From Culex pipiens pallens (Eukaryota; Arthropoda; Insecta; Diptera; Culicidae): DNA of 64,000 bases. The position numbers and the translations under genes are program-made. Of this stretch, positions 1-12,835 are shown piece after piece (the stretch's first letter is position 1; each line of letters opens with the position of its first letter). Where the stretch lies: assembly GCF_016801865.2 (NCBI RefSeq), contig NC_068938.1:5505338-5569337 (forward strand), read 5' to 3'. The notes under the pieces were generated by a model. It did not search any database and was not told the origin of the DNA. It worked only from the letters and a program-made list of their open reading frames with translations.

Positions 1-26
1 GACGCCGGGGCTAATTTCGCAGTTGA

Positions 27-416
27 ATGATTTTATGGACAGATAATTCCATATTTACTCCTAATGGGTATCGAATAAACATAGATTTGCCCCAACCTGG
101 GCAATATAATGAAACTCTGCAGAATTTCGGAAGCTGGACTCGTAAATTGCTTCATTCAAGTCACCTACCCTGGAAAAAGGGGTGGTGTGCAGAATAAATA
201 TTCCGAGCTCGTGGTGCCGGAAAGTGGGGTGTCAAGTCCACGTGGGTTGTGGACGCAAACAGCACCAAATTGTACTGTCATGAAATCGAAAATATAGACG
301 AGGACGGGGAAACTATTGGTGGTGCGTGCCGGGAATGTTGTTGGAGAGCGTTCGAGGGGGGAGAGCAATTGTTGGTTTTGCACTTGCAATTTGACCAGTT
401 GAATGTTGGGGACTAA
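27..416 (+). pseudogene. Possible coding relic with one internal stop
   Basis: One reading frame runs for about 129 codons from an ATG at 27 to a TAA at 414-416, broken only by an in-frame TAA at 195-197. The translated composition looks protein-like on both sides of the stop (for example QPGQYNETLQNFGSW before it and KWGVKSTWVVDANS, GGACRECCW after it). Upstream the frame is closed by TGA at 24-26, so if this is a 3' exon its acceptor must lie after that point; AG at 41-42 is one option. I do not recognise a family. It may be the broken end of a gene lying to the left, or a chance open stretch. Confidence 0.2.
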
Positions 417-984
417 GCTAGGGAGGGATTACAACGTGTTAGCTTAATGTGGCTGGGGGAAAAGGTGTTAGTGGAATTAATTTCTTTTGTGGATTGTTGA
501 ATTTAGTTGTTCGCATCGCACTTTAAATTTATAAAGTTCAACATTTCAGTATCAATTTCAGTGCTGAAAAGTAGAACTATTATTTTGAAAAGTGTTACTA
601 TTCGATTCTGTTATTTTTTTGTGCAAAAAAGTAGGCTATTTCGTCGTTAAAAAGTTATAGGAATAGTAAGTAATTTCACGACAGAATTGTAATTTTTTTA
701 AATTTTCTTTGGACAATTTAACACTGGAACGCCCAACGCATGTCCAGCTTACACGGACGCCCAAGCCTCCCAAAAAAGGTGGAACGGTAACTTCAACTCG
801 CTGGTTCTCAGGCGTTACTCAACCAATCGGGACGATTCTTGTTTCCAGTGATTTGTAAGAATGTCTAGATGATCCTAAAATTTTGCAGAACAAATCTGTA
901 ATTTCTGCGACGGAAAACATCGCTAAAAATAAAACAATTTTGACAAATTCTCAACCATTTACCGGAAATGGATTTAATTTATAT
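417..984. other. Intergenic, no gene seen
   Basis: AT-rich sequence with a short GC-richer patch around 720-850. No open frame or splice pattern worth reporting was seen. Confidence 0.5.
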
Positions 985-1335
985 TTCTTGATTTCGTTCA
1001 AACTTTGTGGTTCACTCATATAAGGCTTCATACAGTTGTGGAAGCTGTTCATACAAAAATGGCACTTAATATTCTGAAATCAATAACTTTTGAAGGAATT
1101 TTCTGAACAATTTGGTGTCTATGGAAAACTTGTAGGTTTCATGTTTGTTTTTGCTAATTTATATATAACCCTTTTTTTACGAAATATGATTTTTTCAAAA
1201 TTCGTATGATTTAATTAATGAATGTTTAGGGGACAAAAACCGCGTTTTTGAGCCATAGAGAAATATGGACGAAAATTTGATGCCGAATTTTGATTATTGA
1301 AATAAGTGAAATGTTAGTAAAAAAAATGTTTCAAA
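985..1335. repeat. Fragment of dispersed foldback family (family F)
   Basis: Diverged copy of a family also at 8085-8985, 15530-16650 and, more faintly, 58260-58620. Shared landmarks are the 'catacaaaaatgg' block (about 1050), the 'tttggtgtct..g.aaa.ttgtag' block (1110-1136) and 'aggggacaaaa' (1228-1238). Only one arm is visible here. Confidence 0.5.
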
Positions 1336-1382
1336 ATGAAAAAATTGTGAAATTTTAAATTATTTTGTACCCAAACCTCTTT

Positions 1383-1667
1383 CTACTCCAAGGAACCTTC
1401 CACCCCAGTGTTAGAACTGACGACCTTTGGATTGCGAGTCCAACCGCCGCCAGCGATTCCACCGGAGTAGGCTTGGTTTGGTGTGTTGTTTGTACTTATG
1501 GCATGAAGACGACTCCTACACCTGGAATGACTTAACGGCCTAACAACCAAGGCCGGGACCGACATTTTACTTCCTCATCCGATGGAAGGTTGCAGCAGAT
1601 GGGAATCGAACCCAGAATCATCCGCTTACAAAGCGGACAGCGTAACCATTCGGCCACGCACTGCCAC
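1383..1667 (-). mobile_element. tRNA-derived SINE, two tRNA-like segments
   Basis: Read on the minus strand it starts with a tRNA-like head (about 1667-1592): A-box-like TGGCCGAATGG, a five-pair anticodon stem around loop TTTGTAA (anticodon TGT), and B-box GGTTCGATTCC. The acceptor stem pairs imperfectly. After a unique body, a second tRNA-like piece follows (about 1465-1400), with GGACTCGCAATCC resembling an anticodon arm and GTCGTCAGTTC a decayed B box. This is the layout of a Pol III-driven SINE rather than a functional tRNA gene. Confidence 0.65.
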
Positions 1668-2257
1668 CAAGTCACAGTCAAGTCACACATTTCAAAATGT
1701 TCGAACATTCAAGATCAAGATGATTTTTTCATTTCTAGGTTCTGCATTCTTTTCAACATGATCAGTTCTTTGGAAAAGACATACCAATTATCTAATAAAA
1801 AAAAAATTTCTGTAGTTTTTGCATTCTTATAGACAATCTTTGAACAAATTTATAGATGATTTTATTTTTTTCTGGGAGAGTATGTGTAATAATTTTAAAA
1901 ATAACTGGAAATAAAACAATTTTCAATCATACAATTGTTGAAAAAAAAAACTATGGGTTTTCGCATTTTTGAAAACATGCCTAGTTCTTTGGGAACTAAT
2001 TGGGGTTTCAATACTAATTACTGTACACTTTGCATTCTCTAGAATGCAAGAAGATATTTAAAATAAATCTTTTAAACAATTTATCGCATTTTATCTGAAA
2101 ATAATTGCTATTTATGAATTAGAAAAACTACTTTTACATTAATATCATTCGTAAATGAAGTGATTTTTTCAGTTATTTATGTGAGGTTTTGAATACAAAA
2201 AAGACAAAGTGCAGATCAATTTTTTGCAAAATAAAAATGATTTTGATGTTATATTTA

Positions 2258-2717
2258 GGCCGTTGCAAATATTTTTCAAAGTTTATGTCGCCCCCCCTTC
2301 AAAATTGGTCTGAAAAATAAGAAGGCAAAAAAACATTTTTGCAAAAAACTTAAAAATTTCCATGAAATTAGAAGTCTAATCAACTAAAAACAATCTAAAA
2401 TGCATTTTTCTGCATGTTTCGACTGGTTTAAAAATGTTTTGAATTTTTATGAAATTCCAATGTACAGCAACGCAAAAATTTTATTTTTCGCAAAAAATAA
2501 AATTTTCGTGAATACTTAGATATTTTGGAAACTAATGATGGTAAAACAACTGGACAGGTGTATAATGCATTTTAAAACATTTTTTTCATAAAAATGTTGA
2601 AACCATGGCTCGTAATTTGAATTTTAATGCTTTTTTTTATTTTTTTGCCCCCCCCCCCCCCCCTCGACTTAGGTCAGAGTCGAGGGACATAAACTTCAAA
2701 AAATATTTGCAACGGCC
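2258..2717. mobile_element. MITE with TTA target duplication (PIF/Harbinger-like)
   Basis: Terminal inverted repeats of about 33 bp begin GGCCGTTGCAAATATTTT at 2258 and end with the complement at 2717. Both ends are flanked by TTA (2255-2257 and 2718-2720), the 3-bp target duplication typical of PIF/Harbinger and mosquito m3bp MITEs. No coding capacity. The interior includes a C-tract at 2647-2663. Confidence 0.7.
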
Positions 2718-3077
2718 TTAGCGGAAAATAAATTCAATGCCTTTCCTTTGATTTTCGAAGCGAAAAAAAGTTCGGCGAAATGTCTATTCAGCAAAACGTC
2801 CTATTCGGCGATACGGCGCATTCGAAGAAAAGACTTTGGGCGAAATGTACCAGATTCGACTAATTTCTTATACTTTTTCGTTAGCTCATTTACATGTTTT
2901 TGCTTGATTTGTTCAGATTTTGATTCAGAGTGTATATTCAGTAAAAAGCATTGCCCCTCAAAGGAGGACTAATTGTATGTCAGAAAAAGTGTAATATAGC
3001 TTCTTAAAAATGTGTAAAGTGAGGTAAAACTTCATTAAAAATGTGGTAATTTTCAACCCGTTTCCCCCCCTTTTTAT

Positions 3078-3605
3078 TATATCGTCGCCATCGTGCTAAC
3101 TTGTCGTACGTGCATTTTGGGCCAAATTGAGTTAAGAACGCCATTTTGTGCAGCTCACAATACCTCACCTTTTGACCTTCACAGATCCCCAAAATTCGAT
3201 TTCAATCCTGAGATATTCAACAAAAACCGAAAAAACTCCGTGCATTTTTGTCACTTTACATATGAAAGTAGTTTCAATCTTGTCGTGCTATCTTGTCACT
3301 CCATGAAAATTGATGTAAGTGCGACAAAAGGCCAAAGGGATTTCAGGTCAGAAAAGTCAGGATGCGTTTGACGCACGTACAAGCTAGACTACCGTAAACA
3401 TTTGTAATTATAACTCGGGACTCCAGCAACCAACTTCAACCAAACTTCGGGACAATGCACAGAATGGTCAGCCAAACAAAACGTGTTTGTTATTGTTTAC
3501 ATTGCGTGCTTTCGTTTTTGTTTATTCAAGGTCAAACATTAATACGCGTTTTTCTCGGAACGTCAAAATGGCGGGTGCGACATGATAGCACGACGACGTC
3601 GATAT
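3078..3605. repeat. Inverted-repeat element (family G)
   Basis: The left end (3078-3100, ATATCGTCG..ATCGTGCTA) reappears inverted at 3577-3605 (TAGCACGACGACGTCGATAT), bounding about 530 bp. A diverged copy in the opposite orientation lies at 18595-18850, sharing 'ctttcatatgaaa', the 'gaatatctcag' block and 'ggatttcaggtcagaa'. No transposase frame. Probably a non-autonomous DNA element; the superfamily cannot be told. Confidence 0.5.
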
Positions 3606-6600
3606 GCTAGCAGAATTTAACCTTTATTTATTGTGTAAGCTAAGTCTGACACAATTATGCTTTGTTTTGAAGCACAGAAGCAACCATGAGCATTCGAGGG
3701 TTCAAAATTATTCTGTTATCAACTAATTAAGCTGGCGACCAAAGGTACCAAAGGGCCCATTCACTAAAAGTTTCACTCCATTCTCCATCCCGAAATTCCC
3801 AAAACCCCAACCAAAGTGAGGCAAAAAGTACCGAAAAGTTAATTCGATTACAATATTATGAATAAAATTAAATCATAAAGTTGACACTCACACTGACCCT
3901 CGCCGCCCCCAAACAGGGTGTCATTTTCCACCCCCTCTCTCCCTCGTCATAAGAGCATTAGAAGCGCCCTTTTATCGCTTTATTAAAACTGTTGAACCGA
4001 AAGCATCCAAGCATTCCGGAAAAGTTCGAACGACGACAACATGGGACGAGCTCTCAGCGCAATGAAAAATTATGAAAAGGGTGTAACGGCCCCTTTGAGC
4101 ATAATTTTTCTTCATCTTTTTTTTTTTTGCTTTCTCGTGTAGCACATATGAAATGTTAGAGTTGGAGGAGGGAAGAGAACGATGAGATCAATACGATAAA
4201 AAAAAGTTTGCCTTTACTTGGGTATCGTTTTGGCACAAATTTTGCCCCCTCAGAGTGTGTTTTTTCCTCTTCTTGTTTGTCGTACGCCCTTTTGAGAAGA
4301 TGAAAAATTGTTAATATGTTGACATTTACTGCAAATGTTGAAGGAGGCGAAGAACACGATACGATACGAGTTTGTTTTTCTTTCGTTTCTTCATCGATTC
4401 GAGTGCTTTGCCCAGATTAAGGCGTTTTTTGGTAAATGGTCAAGGGGAGCAGGTTCAGATTTCCGGCCTGCTTGGGTTCATGATTGATTGGAAAGCAATC
4501 AACACAAATTTGATTCGAGAAAAAATGTCGTTCGTCAATGGGAACCAGGTGAAAGGTGACGAAGGAAAATGTCATTTGGAAAATTGATCTGGGAAATCTA
4601 TTAGGCAATTGTTTCGGCATTTTTGATCAAATGAATGAAATCTGGTATATGATATAATGTGAACCGTTCTGGAAAATCATCTTTGTAATTCTTCATCCCA
4701 GTCTTAATTTGAATCACAAACTTTTCAAACTTTATTAGCGCAATTTTTCAAACCACAATAAACACACCCCCCGAAAACAGCGGGAAAACAAAACAGAAAT
4801 CATAAATAATGCGAACCGTCTGCCTTGGATGTGATAAAAACTTCCCTTGAAAAACAGCAAAATTACTCCAACCCAACCAAACTCAAGGAATATTAACCTC
4901 AGCCGGGGCAATAAATTATTCATCCTTTCTGCAGGGGAAAAACCAGCGCAAAAAAAGAGAGAAAGCGACCACCCTTACCTTTCAGCTCTCAGATAAAAAG
5001 CGCCCTTTTGTTGCAAGTCAACTTGATTAAGTGCTCCGTGAAAAAGTTCCGCAAAGTAGGCCTTTTCCGTTGGTGGACAGACTTGAGCGGTTGCTCTGTT
5101 CTGACATTTCTCAGCAATTTTTGTGAAAGTCATTTCCGCGCTGAAGTGCTGCGCCAGGGCGGTTTTTTCGCTCCTTTTTTTCAAAAGAAAGGATCTCGTT
5201 TTAATCGGAAAAAGTACTTGCTCATTGAGGGTAACAAGGAGGAAATGGAAGGTTGGGAAAACTCAAACAAGAAGGGAAAACAGAAGTGATGATGCATTTA
5301 AATCAATCTTGTTTACATTTTGTTGCTTCCGGGAAGGAAATAGGGAAAGAAAAAGAAAATCAAAGGAAAAGGAAAATTGCGTTCTGCGTTGTTTGTTTTA
5401 AATTTTGGGTTCAAGCATTTTGATCAAAGTAGGCGTTGTTAAATTTTGTTTTAAAATTTGAAGATGGGAAAAAAATGTCGATTTTTTTCGCACAAAATAC
5501 TACATTTTTCATCATCTCATTTCATGTTTCACTCCAAACGTTTCCATGTTTCGACATGCTGCAGATTCTACAACCATCATGATGACGCAGATGATGACGA
5601 TGCCCCCAACATTGTCTCACATTCACCTTTACGATGCTTATCCCTTTTTATGGTCGCTTTTTTCAAAGGTGAGGTGGTGTGGGGTTACTACAAAAGGTCT
5701 CGACTGAGTTATGTTAATCACCTGGCTTCGTCCTGTCGGTGCCAAACTTTTGAACATTGGTTGTGCGCCGGAATGTATGTGGAAAATCACTGGAAAATCT
5801 CGCAGAAAGGGAGCACGTCATTATCATTTGGAGGGAATTTTGTGAGGGATTCTCGGGATAAGCCCCAGAATGGCAGTGTTAGTGTGCGTGAGCGCAAGTT
5901 GGACCCTTCATTGGATTAGGCGGGTACTTATCGTGACAAAGGTACACGGTGAAAAATTTTTTGTCAATCTTGAATATCATCAGAAAGTGCTTACTGAACA
6001 ATTTTTTTCCAGTGTCCTTGTGATGAAAAAGCGATTATCACAAAAAAAGGCAAGAAGACGCGCGTCCCGATTGAATCTAACGACTCGTCTGATAAAACGA
6101 TTTTCCGGGAGGTCTTTGAACTAACCCGGCCGAGGGCTTCGGGGCAGATCAAAAACCGATTAACCTTGCTACTGCTACTTTGCAGTAGAAAATGCTGCCA
6201 CTCTGAGTGGAAAACGGGAAAACTACTTCAGTTTTTGCTCCAACACAAGAGCAACACAAACTGAGCTGCAATAATCATAAAAGTTAAATGCCATGAATTT
6301 TATGGGTTACTAACGCTCTGCTCTGTTTTCCATGTTACCTCACCCCCTGAATCTAGACTTCTGGCGCGGTGTGTAGTGGGAGGAAAAGGGGGTCAGCTAA
6401 ACTCACAAACACCCTCTCACTCACACTCACGCCTACTTGGGTTGGATTGGATCTTGCGATTTTCTCCGGAGGCTCATTATAATGCAGTAAAAGAACTATC
6501 ACATTCGAATCCGAGCGAAACACGGTCAGCAAAGGTGTAGTCAGTTGCATGAAAAATACGAATTTTTGAAAATTAAATTTTATCAATCTTTAGAGTTTGA

Positions 6601-7016
6601 CAAAACTAAACTTCATCTGCAAATTTCGAAAAAAAAACATAAATATTCCTGGTTCGACTTAAAATTATCAAGCACCTGAGTGTTGCACCCAAGGAAATGG
6701 TCACTTCAGAGTTCCAACGAGGACACCATAAGTGGGACGGGATTGGGACAAGCTTAGCAGAACGACAGAAAGAAAGGAAGAAAACGCTGCTCGAGAGTGA
6801 AATAATATAAGGCAAATGTGATTGTTTGATTAAACGGGCGGGAGTTGTGCGCGAGGAGGGACAGACTTGTGGCACCAGCTGCAGCAACTCTGGCCCCGGT
6901 CAGCCTGGTCGGTCAATAGGGCGCGACGTTGAGTCATGTGACCTAAGCAGGCTGCTTTGATGACATTCATACTTGTGAATAGTGGAAAGTTTGCTTGTTT
7001 CAATTATGGATTTGTC
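3606..7016. other. Intergenic, no supported gene
   Basis: Several open stretches exist, the longest about 150 codons at 5458-5919, but none has recognisable domains, credible splice sites or a conserved-looking composition. The latter contains a run of Asp codons from a GATGAC-like repeat. I see no gene I can support. Confidence 0.5.
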
Positions 7017-7107
7017 AAAGCAAAAGCAAAAGCAAAAGCAAAAGCAAAAGCAAAAGCAAAAGCAAAAGCAAAAGCAAAAGCAAAAGCAAAAGCAAAAGCA
7101 AAAACAA
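7017..7107. repeat. (CAAAAG)n hexamer microsatellite
   Basis: About 15 uninterrupted CAAAAG units. The same hexamer type with one base changed (CAAAAA) forms the much longer array at 27352-28609. Confidence 0.95.
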
Positions 7108-8084
7108 AATTTTACTTCGGATTCGGAAATATTTTTGTCTTGTTTTTTTTATTTTTGAGCTTGAATATGACCGCAAACATACTCTTAACAGATTTAGAAT
7201 TTCAAAATTCAAGATGGAGGCCAAAGAGCGACGATGAATTATTGAAATAATGCATTTTGTAATTTAAAAGGCAATCTTCTGTTAAAATTTTACTAAAATA
7301 GGGTTGCAAAGATATAATTTGATGTTAAAATTAAGAATAAAGAAAATAATTAAAATCTTTCAATCAAAACTAATTTGCTCCTAACACGCAATAAAAGAGA
7401 TTTTTTCATCAAACAGGATGCAATATGACAAAGTTGAGCCATATCAACCAGTTGATTGCTAGTTGGTTTCACTTCTTTTGTCCGGGAAATTAAATCAAGA
7501 CCGGCTACATGTCTCAAGAGCCTTGATTGGCTTTGCATATTTTAAATTTCCATTTCAATTAAAAGCGATCAATCTCGTTTCTTTTTGCAAACAACGTACT
7601 TTAAAAGTACTATCAGTGGGGGTGACTATGGGTTAAAAAACGATACACCTCTCGTAATTTCTTAATAACAAAAACAATTTAAATAACATCGAAAAACTTT
7701 TATCGTAGAATTGTTCTTAGATAGTTTATTAAAATTTTCCCAAAATATGATGTAATTTGATGGACTCTACCTTACATGGCAATCGTTTGAAAATTGACCC
7801 AATCTCACCCCTTTGAGGGGTTGACATTGGGTCAAATGAAACTAAAATGATGCTCAAATACAAAGATATGGTAAAAACAAGTCATCCAACAGTGTTTCTT
7901 GTTCGAGGGAATCGTATTGACATGCTTAAATGTTTGAAGTAGAAATTTTCAAACATTTTGTACTTTTTGACCAATTCCAACAAAGAAATTAGAAAGTTTA
8001 TTTTTCGAAAGGTATTTTTTGGCCAAAAACGTACCTCAACTTTAGACAGCTGAGCAGTTCTCTACGGAATCGGTCTTTTTTCTT
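7108..8084. other. Intergenic, no gene seen
   Basis: AT-rich sequence with many stops in all frames. No feature supported. Confidence 0.5.
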
Positions 8085-8985
8085 TAATTTTATTTTTTGT
8101 ATTTTTTAAGCCATTTTGCATCATTAGTTCGTTCATATAATTTTCCATACAAATTTGGCAGTTGTCCATACAAAAATGGTATGTGAAAATTCAAAAATCT
8201 GTATCTTTTGAAGGAATTTTTTGATTGATTTGGTGTCTTCGGCAAAGTTGTAAGTATGTATATGGACTACACTGAAAAAAAATGATACAAGGTAAAAAAA
8301 AATTTGGTGATTTTTAATTTCACTTTTTGTCACTAAAGCTTGGTTTGCAAAAAAACACTATTTTTTAATTTTTTGATATGTTTTAGAGGACATAAAATGC
8401 CAACTTTTCTGAAATTTCCAGAATGGGCAAAAAATCTTTGAATCATAACTCATTTTTTGAATCAATACTGATTTTTTCAAAAAATTGAAATATTGGTCGC
8501 AAAAATTTTTCAACTTCATTTTTCGATGTAAAATCGAATTTGCAATCAAAAAGTAATTTAGTGAATTTTTGATAAAGTGCACTGTTTTAAAGTTATAACC
8601 ATTTTTAGGTAACTTTTTTGAAAATAGTCGCAGTTTTTCATTTTTTTAAATAAGTGCCCATGTTTGCCCAATTTCAATTTTTTTTTTTGAATTCTCTATA
8701 TTTTGCATTTTTGAACTTTGTTGATACGACCCTTAGTTGCTGAGATATTGCCATGCAAAGGTTAAAAAAAATAGGAAAATTTATGTTTTCTAAGTCTCAC
8801 CCAAACAATCCACCATTTTCTAACGTCGATATCTCAGCAACTAATGGTCCGATTTACAATGTTAAAATATGAAACATTCGTGAAATTTTCCGATCTATTC
8901 GAAAAAAATATTTTCATAAATTTAAAATCAAGACTTACATTTCAAAAGGGCGTAATATTGAATGTTTGGCCCGTAATACTCTTTG
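8085..8985. repeat. Foldback repeat family F, partial copy
   Basis: Shares ordered blocks with the copy at 15530-16650: 'agccat.ttg..tcatt', 'ccatacaa.ttt..cag', 'gattgatttggtgtcttcg' and 'tattttaggggaca'-like. The centre is an inverted repeat around 8735-8850 built on 'gttgctgagatat' / 'atatctcagcaac'. The right arm appears truncated near 8985. Confidence 0.55.
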
Positions 8986-9317
8986 GTGAATACTCTCAAG
9001 AAATATCCCCTATGCATGACTAAGCTCGAATTTAACCTTCATAAAAAAGAACTTTTAGTTTTCAATTTAATTTCAAATTAGAAATGATAGTTTGAAAAAG
9101 ATAATATTCTCATCAAATTATCATTGTGGGAAAAGGCAGATAGATAATTGCAGGTAATTGACAAAATCGTAAAAAAGTCTAAGTGAATATTAAATTGGAA
9201 AAAAACAATGTAAGTGACAATTATTTTTGACCTCTTTTTCCGTAGATGTCAAAAAATATTCTTTTTGTTGAAAAAAATGCAAATTTTTAAACAGTCATCG
9301 TTGAGTCGCCCACCAGA

Positions 9318-10786
9318 ATGGAAACCGTCCGCTGGGGCACCCTTCCGGAGGAACTCCGCGCCATGCCGTTCACGCTGCGGATCATGGAGTTTGTTGGGTT
9401 GTGGGGCAGTTGGGCAAATTTTTACCGGTTTGCGCTGCTGTACTCGCTCGGCATAATGGACATTGTGTTTCCGAAGATCTTTTTGGGCATCGGAAGCGAC
9501 GATGTGACGGCCATTTGCAAGGGAGTGGCCGAATTGATGTTTGAACTGTCGATCTACTGCACGTTGGCCATTCTTGCGGCGAAGAGGAAGACTTTTGAGC
9601 AGGTGATTCGTGGGTTGGATGAAATCTTTCGTGAAGGTAGGTTTTGCATTTGAGTCATGGTAGCCATGATTTACAGGAGTCGTTTGATTTTAGCCACGTT
9701 TGGGGAAGAATCCAACGCTTGCTACGACATGATTTTCAAGCTTAATCAAACAATGCGAAAGGTGTTCAGATTTCTGGTTGTTTACTGCATTTATGCCCCA
9801 TTTGCTTTCGCATTACCGTCGTTTTTGATCAGCCATTGGCGTTTTTGGAGTGGATCTGAACCGCTAATCTGTGAGCTACCAATGGAGCAAAAGTATGACG
9901 TTTTTATTACAAAATTTTAAAGTACTCATGGAAGACTTTCCACAGGTTTTACGGGCTCCAGATTCGGACCAACTTCACTCATTACCACATTTTTGTGGGG
10001 ATTTCAGTTGCAGCCTACTGCGTTTGCGCTTTCTTGGAACTCATTAAGGTGACTTCGACCTGCTTTATGATCAAGTACAGTTCGTTGACATACCGACTGG
10101 TGGCGGAGAAAATTCGGAAATTGCCGCAAAAAGATGGTTCAAAGACAAAAGTAACAGTTGATGATTTGAAGAGGGTGGTTGAGCTTCACCGGAAGGCCTA
10201 CAAGTAGGTATTATTTAGTTAGTTGGGAATTTTCATATTGAAGACTTCTACTCTCAGAATTACAGATTTGATTGAGGAAATGTGTCAAGTACCCGTTGCT
10301 TTGGAGTTTCTCTTTTGCATCATGGTTTGGTGTCTGAACATGATCTACATTTCACAGGTTACAAACTTCCATCAGCTGCTTTCAATCTAGTAACATCGAT
10401 TTCTCCCCTCAGAAAATCGACCTAAATCTGATCAACGTGATGATCATATTCTTTCTGTCGCTGGTGCACGTGTTTTGCTATTCCTACCTGGGATCGGAGT
10501 TGATCGAGGAGGCAGCGGCCGTCGGCACGGCCATCTACGATCTGCCGTGGTACGAGCATTCCGCTGAGCTGCAGCGCTACTACCGGCTAATGCTTCAACG
10601 CACGCAGCGGCCTACTGGGATCACGGGGGTGAAGTTTTTCGTCGTCGAGCGGACCACGTTTTTCAGCGTGAGTTTTTGCGTTTTTTTTTTGTAGATTTGT
10701 TTGAATGATGATCGTCTTACTTGCAGGTGGTGCAAATGGCTTACTCATATTATCTGGTCCTGAAGGACGTTTTGAACAAGTTGTAA
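9318..10786 (+). CDS. Odorant receptor OR-A (7tm_6), six exons
   Basis: Seven-transmembrane insect odorant receptor, expected to act with the Orco co-receptor as a ligand-gated cation channel in olfactory neuron membranes. Exons: 9318-9636, 9694-9892, 9946-10203, 10258-10357, 10413-10667, 10727-10786; introns of 53-59 bp with phases 1-2-2-0-0; 396 residues, normal for the family. The N-terminus is METVRWGTLPEELRAMPF, and the C-terminal third carries LPWYEHSAELQRYYRLM, QRTQRPTGITG and, in the last exon, SYYLVLKDVLNKL, matching the conserved TM7 region of insect ORs. AATAAATAAA lies near 10850. It heads a co-oriented array with OR-B, OR-C and OR-D. Its last exon is nearly identical to the orphan exon at 12957. 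The ligand cannot be inferred. Confidence 0.92.
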
Positions 10787-11049
10787 AACCAAAAGAATAA
10801 TGATAAATATGATAGTGTTATTGCTAAAAATGTAGCTGTTCTCATAAAGAAATAAATAAATCTGACGAAAGTACTTCAATTCGTATTATATAATAATATC
10901 AGTTGATGACAGTTGCGCAAATACGTCAAACCCCATTTTTAATCACCAGTATTACACATATTCTCTGTGAAGTCAAACCAATCAAAAGTCAGTTGTATAT
11001 CCAAGAATCGTCAAGTTCGCCACCAGTTACAGTCCAGCAAACAACCAGG

Positions 11050-12534
11050 ATGGACGCACTTCGATGGGCTTCACTCCCGGAAGACCTCCGAGTTATGCCG
11101 TTCAATTTGCGCTTCATGGGATTCGTCGGGCTGTGGGGCCCGCGGCGAAAAGTTTACAAATTTGTCGTTCCATTAATCTACTCAACGATGGTGATAATGT
11201 TTCCGAAGGTGGTGCTCGGTATCGGGAGTTCCGATATTACGGTGATTTGCAAGGGGGTGGCCGAGTTTGTATTTGAACTGCCCAACTTTGTAACGCTGAC
11301 CATTTTGGCTCTGAAGAGGCAAAGATTCGAAATGGTGATTCAAGGATTGGACGATTTTTTCCGTGAAGGTGATTGTTACGTTTTATTAACGTTTCCAAGC
11401 ATGAATCTTAAGAAAAAAAAAATTTTCAGTTGCCATAGGAGAGGAATCCAAAGCATGCTACGATTTGATTAGGAAGCAAAATAATAAAATCAAAAAGGTT
11501 TTCAATTTTTTGGTGCAATACTGCGCGTATGGTACGTTTGGATTTTGGCTGCCAGCAGTTTTGATCAGCCATTGGCGGTTTTGGACAGATTCTGATCCTC
11601 TCATTTTTGAACTGCCTATGGAGCAAGAGTAAGCCTAGTTACAATAAATCGTAATCAAATCTGTAACATTAATATTTTCAGGTTTTATTGGCTGCATATT
11701 CGAACAAATTTTGCTCACTATCACATTTTTGTTGGATTATCGATATTTGCCTACACAGCTTGTGGGTTTTTTCAGTTGTTAAAGGTCACTACCACGTGTT
11801 TCATGATCAAGTATAGTTCTTTAACGTACCGATTGATTGCTGCCAAAATCAAAATGTTGCCGCAACCAACTGATGATGATCAACGATCGAAAGTGCATGT
11901 GCAAGATTTGAAGAAACTTGTTGATTTGCACCGAAAGGCATACGGGTACCTTAATGATTTTGCTCTGTATCCTAATCATAATTGTTTTTTCAGCATTACA
12001 GATATGATCGAGGAAATTTGTCAAATCCCAGTAGCCATGGAATTTTTTTCATGCGTCATCGTTTGGTGCTTAGGCATGATCTATATTTCACAGGTGACTT
12101 TTTGATATATTTTCTTATTTAATAACCAAGCAATTTCACCTGTTTTGATTTTCTTCAGAAAATTGACATAAACCTTATCAATGTGATGTTGATTTTTTCG
12201 ATAACTCTGCTGCAAGTATTTGGCTATTCCTACCTGGGATCTGAGCTGGCCGAGGAAGCGGAAGCCGTAGGCAAGGCCATTTACGATCTGCCGTGGTACG
12301 AGCACTCGGTTGAGTTGCAACGTTTCTACCGGCTGATCATTCAACGTACCCAGCGGCCTACTGGGATCACAGGGGTGAAATTTTTCATCGTTCAACGAAC
12401 TTCTTTTGCAACTGTATGGAAGACTCTTTTTTTTCCTGAAATTTATGCTTAGTTTGTCATTTTTTTTTTTTCAGGTGGTTCAAATGTCCTACTCGTACTA
12501 TTTGGTTCTCAAAGATTTGCTTAACAAATTGTAA
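11050..12534 (+). CDS. Odorant receptor OR-B (7tm_6), six exons
   Basis: Insect odorant receptor, 398 residues. Exons: 11050-11368, 11430-11628, 11682-11945, 11994-12093, 12159-12413, 12475-12534. Exon sizes match OR-A except for exon 3, which is 6 bp longer (QPTDDDQRSK region in the second half of the protein). It starts MDALRWASLPEDLRVMPF and ends SYSYYLVLKDLLNKL. The frame is intact and all splice sites are GT/AG. The next 3' exon-like sequence, at 12957-13016, is in a compatible phase, so an alternative last exon is formally possible, but a duplication relic is more likely. Closest by eye to OR-C. Confidence 0.92.
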
Positions 12535-12835
12535 GAAGATGAAATACGAAGGATTAGTTACGAATGTTGTTGCTTCTTAGTGAAATTCTGCAAATTGTTA
12601 TTGTCATAAAATACAAATGTAGTTGATAGTTGAAACTGGCTAATTTTCATAGAGAGATTTTTTTTATGAAAATCATTGCGGTTGCTATGGAATCGAGGGA
12701 ACAAAACAATCAACTTCAAAATGTGATTTTTTCCGTGGTACCAGCTGTTATCAAAAGCATTTTAAATATGAAACCATTTTTCTTATCATTTTAATTTACC
12801 CAACGTTCAAGCTTGAATTACATTTATCATGAAGG
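12535..12835. repeat. Paralogous copy of the OR-D upstream region
   Basis: Sequence from about 12660 ('aaaatcattgcggttgctat', 'ccagctgttatcaaaagcat') is closely related to 14950-15084, which lies upstream of OR-D and left of the hAT insertion. It shows that the block before the receptor relic and the block before OR-D descend from one duplicated unit. Confidence 0.75.

Noticed and set aside
1592..1667. Functional tRNA-Thr(TGT) gene on the minus strand
   Set aside because: The acceptor stem has mismatches and the sequence continues into a SINE body; classed as a SINE head.
5458..5919. 153-codon open frame
   Set aside because: No domain, no homology recognised, low-complexity Asp run, and no promoter or splice context.
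7015..7250. Lys-Ala, Lys-Ser or poly-Leu repeat proteins
   Set aside because: Translations of the CAAAAG microsatellite on either strand.
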